This document shows, piece after piece, positions 36,033-41,377 of a DNA stretch of 41,377 nucleotides. The notes beneath the pieces were generated by a model that was not told the origin of the DNA, made no database searches, and saw only the letters and a program-made list of their open reading frames with translations. The position numbers and the translations under genes are program-made. The stretch is from Akkermansiaceae bacterium (GTDB taxonomy: Bacteria > Verrucomicrobiota > Verrucomicrobiia > Verrucomicrobiales > Akkermansiaceae), in NCBI GenBank assembly GCA_947462535.1, contig CANHPN010000017.1, forward strand, positions 1 to 41,377, given 5' to 3'. Numbering within the stretch: position 1 is the first letter of the stretch; each line of letters begins with the position of its first letter.

Positions 36033-36308
36033 ATGAAGTCCGGACCGGATTCTCCCCGGAGCGCCCCGCAAGCCCGCCGGACCTCCCGTCTTCCCGGCCG
36101 GAGCACTTCACAAGTCCGCCGGAGTCCCCGACTCCCCTCCGGAACGCTCTGCAAGCCGCCCGCAGCGCCCAACAACCTCCCAAAAGTCCTAAACAACCCT
36201 GCCGGAGCGCCTGACAACCTCGCCGCCGCCTCGATCCTCAAGGACGCGGTGAACCGCATCGGTGACCTGCTCGACGACAGAAAAGTGAACGCCAGCTTCA
36301 AAGGCTGA
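36033..36308 (+). CDS. possible hypothetical protein reading through the 21-bp repeats
   Basis: An open 91-codon frame runs through a degenerate 21-bp tandem repeat, giving 7-residue units rich in Pro, Ala, Ser and Arg (e.g. APNNLPK, VLNNPAG, APDNLAA). It ends ASILKDAVNRIGDLLDDRKVNASFKG, which looks like real protein. One repeat is 20 bp, so the frame shifts relative to the unit there. The minus strand is open too. I cannot decide between a small gene, a decayed gene and non-coding repeats. Confidence 0.25.
   Translation: MKSGPDSPRSAPQARRTSRLPGRSTSQVRRSPRLPSGTLCKPPAAPNNLPKVLNNPAGAPDNLAAASILKDAVNRIGDLLDDRKVNASFKG
36057..36223. repeat. degenerate 21-bp tandem repeats (about 8 units)
   Basis: Units start at 36057, 36078, 36099, 36120, 36140, 36161, 36182 and 36203. 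Most begin CGGAG or CGGAA/CGGAC and contain a CAA-rich second half (e.g. CGGAGCGCCCCGCAAGCCCGC). All are 21 bp except the fourth, which is 20. The last units diverge towards ACAACCTC. Confidence 0.7.
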
Positions 36309-36366
36309 GCGAGAGCACCATTTTTCGGGAGTCATCAATCCGGGGTGAGGGAAGCAATTTTCCTGC

Positions 36367-36487
36367 CTCGGATTTTGCGTTGGGTGCCGCATGGAAGCAC
36401 GTGCCGCTTGCACAAGGGATGGCAATATCGCCTCCCCTCACAAAACCATTCCGCGTGAGTTAGGCATCGTTGGCACGCGGATTGAAC
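36367..36487 (-). repeat. 121-bp conserved tail downstream of integrase remnant (copy A)
   Basis: Aligns without gaps to 40862-40982, with about 98 of 121 positions equal by hand count. It holds a perfect 7-bp hairpin, CCGCGTG (36451-36457) with CACGCGG (36474-36480), whose loop contains GTTAGGCATCGTTGG. It lies just beyond the stop of the recombinase fragment. Read from the recombinase, the order is coding end, hairpin, conserved tail. Confidence 0.85.
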
Positions 36488-36493
36488 AGGCGG

Positions 36494-36757
36494 TCAGCTT
36501 TCCTCCGAATCAGGCAGCGTGACGATTCTCGCCCGGTGATCCCATTGGTAGGTGTTTTCCCACTGGCCCTCTTTCGGCATGATGTTGAACCACGCGGCGG
36601 CTTCATCGTCGCTGGCCAGCTCGCGGTAGTTCTTGAAGATGATGGCCGGCGAGTTTCCGGCTTCGAGGGCGACCTGGTCGGTGCTTTTTACGATGGCGAT
36701 GCGGTAACTGATGAATGAATCGCGAAGCACGTTGCGCGGCCACCCGATCTTTAGGGT
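36494..36757 (-). pseudogene. C-terminal fragment of a tyrosine recombinase/integrase (copy A)
   Basis: Reads GWPRNVLRDSFISYRIAIVKS..VALEAGNSPAIIFKNYREL and ends WFNIMP plus 23 residues. This resembles the LRHSF...YR...GHS/GNS...Y end of phage-type integrases; the tyrosine in IIFKNYREL sits where the nucleophile is expected. The catalytic-domain N-terminus with the first arginine is missing, as an in-frame stop (36758-36760) precedes it. The histidine of LRHSF is Asp here. It pairs with a second such fragment at 40987-41235. Confidence 0.7.
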
Positions 36758-36852
36758 TTACTCCAACGCGGAGATCTGGCGATGAAAATCATTGTCCTTC
36801 ACGATCTTGCCTTTCCGCATCAGGGGCTTCTCAGATCGTCTGTGCTAACGAA

Positions 36853-37896
36853 TCAGAATCTGGCCCATTTCAGCGCTTCCTCCAATTTCTCGGGTGAGGC
36901 ATTGACATGGCCCATGCCTAGAACATCGATGAAAAGATAGTTGGCGCGCGCGGCTTTCCAGTCCGCGCTGGTTTTGAGAATTTCCTTGTAGTTGAAATCC
37001 TTGTCACCGGAAATCACGACCCACTTGTGATCTTTGCAATCCTTCCCCGTGATATCGCGCACTGCGAGACCGGGAAAATGACCGCAGCCTCCATTCCCTG
37101 GCAGGTAGCTTTGCGCAGCATGGCTGATCGATGCGCGGAACCATTGCGGAAACATGGCATGCGTCAACATAGCGATGTGACCGCCACCTGAAAGACCACC
37201 CACACAAACCCGTTTCTCATCCACATTCCATTGTTTTTTGACCGCAGCCAAGGCATCGACGGCGAGTTTTACGCGGCGCATCATGGGTTGCTTGTTCGAG
37301 GTTCCCTTGGGGCACACATAGATCAGGGACAATCGATCCATGACTGGCTGACAATTTATAAGTTCATGCCCTTGATCGTTCGCGCTGACGTGCAGATACA
37401 CGCCCATTGGCTTGGCGGGATCATAGTGAGCCGGCACGTAAACAATCATCGCACCATTGTCATAAGAGAACATTTCTTCGATCGGGCCTTTGTTCGCATC
37501 CCACTCTTTGGGGAAATTGCCTTTGGCAAAAGCGTCATACACCGCCTTCGCGTTCGCTCCCTCCAGGTATTCCTTCGCGGTGGCATAGGCAGGCTGGCGT
37601 ATCTCCACATGGTTCATGTATCCCGTCTTGGCATCGCCACCTTTCATGGGCTTGTCCGCTTTAGGCGAGTCCGCTACCTGTTTTGAGACAAATGTGCGAT
37701 CCGCTGCTGAGAGTTTATTCAGCACATATTTGATCTCTTTGCCATTCATCAGCAAGGTTACCTCAGAGCCATCGCTGCTTACAAACTCGGCATTAATCAC
37801 CTTGCCCTCGTTGTTTGTCCATTTGCGGGTCTCACCAGCGGCTGCATGAGTGGAAACCACAATAGCTAACAACATTCGCAAAAAATCAAAATTCAT
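36853..37896 (-). CDS. exported SHD1-domain alpha/beta hydrolase (esterase-like), paralogue 1
   Basis: A 347-residue secreted hydrolase. Signal peptide MNFDFLRMLLAIVVSTHAAAG is followed by an SHD1-like domain (TRKWTNNEGKVINAEFVSSDGSEVTLLMNGKEIKYVLNKLSAADRTFV, about 23-70) and an esterase domain of PHB-depolymerase type. The nucleophile is Ser236 in GGLSGGG. Asp298 (SGDKD) and His330 (GMGH) complete the likely triad. SHD1 domains are frequent in Planctomycete/Verrucomicrobial exported proteins. Start at ATG 37896; an earlier ATG at 37914 would add six residues. Base composition is more AT-rich than in the core genes. Confidence 0.8.
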   Translation of the reverse strand: MNFDFLRMLLAIVVSTHAAAGETRKWTNNEGKVINAEFVSSDGSEVTLLMNGKEIKYVLNKLSAADRTFVSKQVADSPKADKPMKGGDAKTGYMNHVEIRQPAYATAKEYLEGANAKAVYDAFAKGNFPKEWDANKGPIEEMFSYDNGAMIVYVPAHYDPAKPMGVYLHVSANDQGHELINCQPVMDRLSLIYVCPKGTSNKQPMMRRVKLAVDALAAVKKQWNVDEKRVCVGGLSGGGHIAMLTHAMFPQWFRASISHAAQSYLPGNGGCGHFPGLAVRDITGKDCKDHKWVVISGDKDFNYKEILKTSADWKAARANYLFIDVLGMGHVNASPEKLEEALKWARF

Positions 37897-38104
37897 GGGT
37901 GGTAGCTTCATCAAAGTTATCCATTAACGTCAACCGATTTATGAGGAAAAAGGGAAATACATGTGACGGATTTGAACTCCGTGACAGCTCTTTCATGGAT
38001 TTGCGGCCATGAACTGAAGTGGCCCTGATGCCAAACGGGAGTGTATGGCCATCTCCATCAGACGGAGCCATGGTCCGTTTCTTTGGCCGCATCGAAGCTA
38101 TCTA

Positions 38105-39061
38105 TCATCTAACTTTTATCAAGTCGGGATCAAGGGGGGTGGGCGAACGTTTGCCGGCTGACATCCGGTTTCCCGCCAAGGTTGATGTTTTGAGCCATTG
38201 CATGGCTTCCAGGACGACTGCCGGGGGTGCAATGACGTGGCCGCCTTTGAAGCTGAAGGTTTTCACCTCGCAACGCTCCCTCTCAAGGACCCGGGTATCA
38301 CGCTGGACGCAGGAGTTCGCATTCTTGTCCGCATCGCCATTGACGATGGCCACCGCCATTTTCGGCGCGCAGTTCAGGCTCTCCTTGCCGCCAAGCCAGC
38401 CACCGAATGCGAGCACTCCCTTCCATGGTCGGGCACAGCTTTCGGAATAATCATAGGCTCTCAAGGCTCCACCCGACATACCGCCGAGATAGAGCAAATC
38501 CCCGTCATGGGGCACGGTCTTCTCAATGTGTGGCAGGACTTCGTGCCATTTTTTATCGAGCACGGCTTCGTCCGAATTGTTTTTAAACACATCGCATCCC
38601 ACTCCCACCCAGCCAAGTGTCTCACAAGCATCCTTTACGGAGCCGAGGATTCCTTTGCCGCTGCCCCCGGCACTAAACATGATGATCATCGCGGGCGGAG
38701 AATCCGGATTGTAGCTCGTCGGATAATAAACATGGTAGGAAACGGCCTCCGGTCCATCGGATTGATTGGAAACGGTCTTGCCGGCATTGCCTCGGATCGC
38801 CGCGGTCGCTTCGACCAATTTGCTCTGGCGCTCGGTCAGCCACGATTGATCGGAATCGCTGAGTGCATCAAGTGCCAGCGTCGCATTTGTGCCGTTTGAT
38901 AGCTTGAGCGTGACTTTTTTTGTCTCGGAATCGTAGCTCACGAGTTCGGCCTGAATGGTCTTGCCTTCACGGTTGGACCAGGTACGGGACTCCGCATGCA
39001 GCGATGACGTGGAAAGGACAAAAAGGCTGGCAAGAGTGATATGAGGGGTCAGTGATTTCAT
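38105..39061 (-). CDS. exported SHD1-domain alpha/beta hydrolase, paralogue 2
   Basis: A 318-residue secreted protein with the same layout as its neighbour: signal peptide MKSLTPHITLASLFVLSTSSLHA, an SHD1-like domain (SRTWSNREGKTIQAELVSYDSETKKVTLKLSNGTNATLALDALSDSDQSWL, about 25-75) and a hydrolase domain. The likely triad is Ser196 in GGMSGGA, Asp243/Asp245 (NGDAD) and His275 (GGH). The two differ widely outside these motifs, so the duplication is old or they arrived together. Substrate unknown; short-chain or wall-linked esters are possible. The 208-bp gap between them (37897-38104) shows no gene. Confidence 0.8.
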   Translation of the reverse strand: MKSLTPHITLASLFVLSTSSLHAESRTWSNREGKTIQAELVSYDSETKKVTLKLSNGTNATLALDALSDSDQSWLTERQSKLVEATAAIRGNAGKTVSNQSDGPEAVSYHVYYPTSYNPDSPPAMIIMFSAGGSGKGILGSVKDACETLGWVGVGCDVFKNNSDEAVLDKKWHEVLPHIEKTVPHDGDLLYLGGMSGGALRAYDYSESCARPWKGVLAFGGWLGGKESLNCAPKMAVAIVNGDADKNANSCVQRDTRVLERERCEVKTFSFKGGHVIAPPAVVLEAMQWLKTSTLAGNRMSAGKRSPTPLDPDLIKVR

Positions 39062-39170
39062 CTGTGTGTGACGATCAAGCCGGTTGAAACAGGAGAAATT
39101 TTGCCGCTAAGCAGTTGATTCCGCAAGCCTTGAGTCGCGGGAGCCGGGTGAGGGCCTCCATGGGCTGCAG

Positions 39171-39250
39171 CTGCAGGAAGTTGCTTATTGCAAGAAGCTC
39201 CTGAAAGAGCTAATGGGACGGACCGGAGGGCGGGGAAATGGGGGTTGTGT
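39171..39250. repeat. 80-bp intergenic repeat (copy 1), 3' side of the duplicated-domain gene
   Basis: Aligns without gaps to 40581-40660, including the exact blocks CTGAAAGAGC and GACCGGAGGG and a nearly exact GAAATGGGGGTTG. The two copies flank the gene at 39285-40427 in the same orientation. On the minus strand both read NPHFxALRSxPxALSGA, so they may derive from a coding sequence now lost. Confidence 0.7.
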
Positions 39251-39284
39251 CTCGTCTTGTTCGCTTGGACTTTCTTTGAAAGAC

Positions 39285-40427
39285 TTACTCGCGAAGAACC
39301 CTGTAGAACTCTTTAGGTTTTAGTGCCTCCACATAAAATGCCGTTTCTGATCCTGTTCCAGTCAAGGATGCTCCAGTCGGTGAAAACGTGACTAAATCAT
39401 CGCTGTTGTAGAGAACATACGTTACGCCAGTTTCGCCAAAAAACTTAATAGCGTGAGCACGTGCAATGGTGGCAGAAATTGCATAGGCGATGTCACGGGC
39501 ATGAGCCGCAGATAGATTTTCATCCGGGGCTTCGCGAACGAAAACCAGAGGAATCACTGGGGATGATCCCGCTGCAAACTTCCACTGAACCCAACCATCT
39601 CCAGAGGAGAAGCGCACCTTAGACCAGTTGTCGCTGGAGCTCATAATGTTGCCTCGGAATGGCGAGAAATATGCTTCGTTTGTGCCAGATTGGTCGGGGG
39701 CTACGAACGTCGAAGTTCCTCTCACCCACGCGTCACCTCCACCCGATTGCCCGGTAAGGCCATAGCCTCCCGTTGCGTCAATTGCGGCGAACGATCCGAA
39801 ATCCGCCAGAGAAACATCGTTAATTCCGTCACCGTCGATGTCATTGAGACCATTCGCAAGCGGAATTCCAAGGTTTCCTCCTTCTCTCTGAACGCGATAC
39901 GCAACCTCCCAGGCCTGAGCCGCAGATAGATTCTCATCGGGAGCCTCGCGAACGAAAACAAGAGGAATCACTGGGGATGACCCCGCTGCAAACTTCCACT
40001 GAACCCAACCATCTCCAGAGGAGAAGCGCACCTTAGACCAGTTGTCGCTGGAGCTCATAATGTTGCCTCGGAATGGCGAGAAATATGCTTCGTTTGTGCC
40101 AGCTTGGTCGGGGGCTACGAATGTCGAAGTTCTTCTCACCCATGCGTCACCTCCACCCGATTGCCCGGTTAGGCCATAACCTCCCGTTGCGTCGATTGCT
40201 GCGAACGATTCAAAATCCGCCAGAGAAACATCGTTAATGCCATCACCATCAATGTCATTAAGGCCAGCCGCAAGCGGACTTCCCAGCTTTCCACCAGTGA
40301 ACTGGCTGGTTGCCGCATTTGCGAAACTTGAGGCAAACAAAACAACGATACCTAAGCAGCCGCATAGGTGTATTGGGTTTTTAAGAAGTATTCTATTGTC
40401 GTTCGTTGATAGGTGTTTGTTTTTCAT
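39285..40427 (-). CDS. secreted protein with duplicated DxDGDG calcium-motif domain
   Basis: A 380-residue exported protein with a signal-like segment (LLKNPIHLCGCLGIVVLFASSFANAA). It contains two nearly identical copies of about 125 residues (unit about 53-178 and 191-316), each opening NGLNDIDGDGINDVSLADF. This EF-hand/thrombospondin type 3-like calcium loop is followed by GGYGLTGQSGGGDAWVR and DNWSKVRFSSGDGWVQWKF. The C-terminal 70 residues (IKFFGETGVTYVLYNSDDL.. ending EFYRVLRE) match the short domain that ends many Verrucomicrobial secreted proteins. Function unknown; adhesion or polysaccharide contact is possible. AT-richer than the core genome. Confidence 0.75.
   Translation of the reverse strand: MKNKHLSTNDNRILLKNPIHLCGCLGIVVLFASSFANAATSQFTGGKLGSPLAAGLNDIDGDGINDVSLADFESFAAIDATGGYGLTGQSGGGDAWVRRTSTFVAPDQAGTNEAYFSPFRGNIMSSSDNWSKVRFSSGDGWVQWKFAAGSSPVIPLVFVREAPDENLSAAQAWEVAYRVQREGGNLGIPLANGLNDIDGDGINDVSLADFGSFAAIDATGGYGLTGQSGGGDAWVRGTSTFVAPDQSGTNEAYFSPFRGNIMSSSDNWSKVRFSSGDGWVQWKFAAGSSPVIPLVFVREAPDENLSAAHARDIAYAISATIARAHAIKFFGETGVTYVLYNSDDLVTFSPTGASLTGTGSETAFYVEALKPKEFYRVLRE
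39502..40291 (-). repeat. 414-bp tandem duplication inside the secreted-protein gene
   Basis: The segment 39502-39877 repeats at 39916-40291 with a constant 414-bp offset (138 codons). Long stretches are identical in DNA, for example across 39551-39700 against 39965-40114, and differences are mostly single bases. In-frame and recent. Confidence 0.9.
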
Positions 40428-40456
40428 ATTGATTTATAGATTTAGCGATTGAGGTA

Positions 40457-40520
40457 GGAACGCCGATTGCCCGGCGTTCCCCTCGCAGATCCCAGCGTGC
40501 GAAACTACCGCACTAGGCTC
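40457..40520. other. structured intergenic segment upstream of the secreted-protein gene
   Basis: GGAACGCCG (40457-40465) pairs perfectly with CGGCGTTCC (40472-40480). A second hairpin, GTGCG/CGCAC (40497-40501 with 40509-40513), follows within 20 bp, flanked by AGC...GGCT. The order resembles a small structured RNA or the end of a mobile element. No ORF. The rest of the 558-bp gap 40428-40986 holds only the repeats listed. Confidence 0.5.
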
Positions 40521-40580
40521 CTCGGATAGACGCGCAAACAGAGCGCGTGGATTCATTAGTTTGTCCGCTTTGATTCATGC

Positions 40581-40660
40581 TGCTAGGAATTTGCTTTCTG
40601 CGGGGGGCCCCTGAAAGAGCCATTGGGGCGGACCGGAGGGCGGAGAAATGGGGGTTGCGG
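40581..40660. repeat. 80-bp intergenic repeat (copy 2), 5' side of the duplicated-domain gene
   Basis: Colinear with 39171-39250 (about 60 of 80 positions equal by hand count). Direct orientation, 1410 bp apart, bracketing one gene. Confidence 0.7.
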
Positions 40661-40861
40661 GGGAAAAGGGGACGGAAGAAGTGTTTCGGTGCTTCGGGTA
40701 ACGGTGTTTCGGTAAGAAAAATCCCAGTCCGCGCCGGTAATCGGAGGACTCGGGAGCTTTCACGGCGGTTTTCATTTGCCGCGATCGTAGCTCTCCGAAC
40801 CGCTGTGCCAAGATTTATTTGGGCGACGGTTTGTTGGGTGCTGGGGGGCTTCTCTTTTGGG

Positions 40862-40982
40862 CTCGGATTTTGCGTTTGGTGTTGCGTAGTAGCATGTTGC
40901 AGCCGCACAGGGGATGGCAATATGACCGGCCACCACAAAACCATTCCGCGTCCGTTAGGCATCGTTGGCGCGCGGATTGAAC
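40862..40982 (-). repeat. 121-bp conserved tail downstream of integrase remnant (copy B)
   Basis: Same length as 36367-36487 and ungapped against it. The hairpin is kept in a changed form: CCGCG (40946-40950) with CGCGG (40971-40975) and an inner CC/GG pair, around the identical loop GTTAGGCATCGTT. Stem bases vary while the loop is fixed. It lies 4 bp from the end of the second recombinase fragment. Confidence 0.85.
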
Positions 40983-40986
40983 GAGA

Positions 40987-41235
40987 TCACTTGATCTCCG
41001 CGCCGTTGAGGATCACTCGCCGCTTCTTGCGATCATAGGTGAGGGTGTTTTCCAACTGGCCGTCCTTGGGCAGAATGGCGAACCACTTCTCCGCAACCTC
41101 AGGCGTGGTCAGCTCCCGGTAGTGTTTGAAGATGATCGACGCGGAGTTGCCCGCCTCAAGCGCCACCTGATCGGCACTTTGGACGATGGCAATCCGGTAA
41201 CTGATGAATGAGTCCCGAAGCACGTTGCGCGGCCA
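40987..41235 (-). pseudogene. C-terminal fragment of a tyrosine recombinase/integrase (copy B)
   Basis: Reads WPRNVLRDSFISYRIAIVQSADQVALEAGNSASIIFKHYREL and ends WFAILP plus a polar tail. It is clearly homologous to 36494-36757. Only the last part of the catalytic domain remains. The sequence upstream switches at about 41235 into an istB fragment on the opposite strand, so the gene was cut by an IS21-type insertion or rearrangement. LRDSF again has Asp where LRHSF is usual, which suggests the two copies share an ancestor that already carried it. Confidence 0.75.
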
Positions 41236-41336
41236 TCGACCGATTGGTGCATCACTCCATCATCCTGGAGTTCGACGGCGCGAGCCAACGGGTGAAAAAG
41301 GCTGGCGAGAAAGAGCCCGAACCAGCCGTCGGCTAG
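41229..41336 (+). pseudogene. C-terminal fragment of an IS21-type istB helper ATPase
   Basis: Thirty-five codons read AAIDRLVHHSIILEFDGASQRVKK... and stop at 41336. IDRLVHHSIILEF followed by a GxS-x-R motif is the typical end of IstB, the helper ATPase of IS21-family transposons. The rest of the gene is missing; the left boundary runs straight into the recombinase fragment. After the stop, 41351-41366 forms TGGGGC/GCCCCA, possibly part of the element end. The window ends 41 bp later. Confidence 0.6.
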
Positions 41337-41377
41337 CTCCATGCGGCTTATGGGGCTGCCGCCCCAAACCCCGCCGA

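Noticed and set aside
36458-36480. GTTAGGC in the integrase tail as an integron attC or attI core
   Set aside because: The seven bases match the GTTRRRY core in both copies. However, no matching RYYYAAC partner at attC distance is present, and the recombinase fragments are not IntI-like.
37886-38092. A small minus-strand ORF between the two SHD1 hydrolases
   Set aside because: Third-position composition is not coding-like, and it overlaps the start of the downstream signal peptide.
40577-41038. A 153-codon plus-strand membrane protein
   Set aside because: It runs through the repeat copies and across the integrase relic tail. The hydrophobic stretch is Cys/Trp-rich and looks like antisense GC-rich sequence.

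Overview
The window looks like a chromosomal segment of a GC-rich bacterium of the phylum Verrucomicrobiota, probably Verrucomicrobiales (Luteolibacter/Haloferula-like). That placement is inference from family content: a TIGR04073-type exosortase-associated protein, an autotransporter-strand-type secreted protein, two SHD1-domain hydrolases, a fused CcoN-CcoO oxidase subunit, a PF07399-type antiporter and an Agl23-like membrane protein occur together. No 16S rRNA gene is present to confirm it.

Region 1 (1-3.7 kb): the start of a secreted protein, a small frame-broken gene, RNase P RNA (rnpB) with a 25-bp copy of its own 3' end 128 bp downstream, a solitary 32-bp type I-C-like CRISPR repeat just before lysC, lysC itself, and a secreted alpha/beta hydrolase. 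Region 2 (3.7-6.6 kb): a radical-SAM plus DUF4130 DNA-repair-type pair and an Mpv17-like membrane protein. Region 3 (6.7-10.8 kb): a cbb3 oxidase operon consisting of a Cys-rich unknown, a CcoS-like protein, a CcoNO fusion, a CcoQ-like protein and a short one-heme CcoP.

Region 4 (10.8-24 kb) is housekeeping: hflX with an L,D-transpeptidase, lysS, a TIGR04073 protein, serA, two unknowns, ppc, and an antiporter-ribE pair. Region 5 (24-35.6 kb) holds a TamB-TamA-like outer-membrane assembly operon, a phospholipid-methyltransferase-like gene, tRNA-Tyr, a Tat-type Gfo/Idh/MocA oxidoreductase, a 197-bp multi-hairpin inverted-repeat element, a GT2 glycosyltransferase divergent from an Agl23-like protein, and apbE.

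Region 6 (35.6-41.4 kb) is accessory. A Lys/Ala-rich histone-H1-like small protein and a degenerate 21-bp tandem repeat come first. They are followed by an AT-richer block of three secreted-protein genes, all on the minus strand (two SHD1-hydrolase paralogues and a calcium-motif protein with a near-perfect internal duplication). The block lies between two direct repeats, each made of a truncated tyrosine-recombinase C-terminus plus a 121-bp conserved non-coding tail with a conserved hairpin loop. The right copy abuts a fragment of an IS21-type istB gene. The most unusual signals are this integrase-tail/hairpin repeat pair, the multi-hairpin element at 32.2-32.4 kb and the orphan CRISPR-like repeat before lysC.
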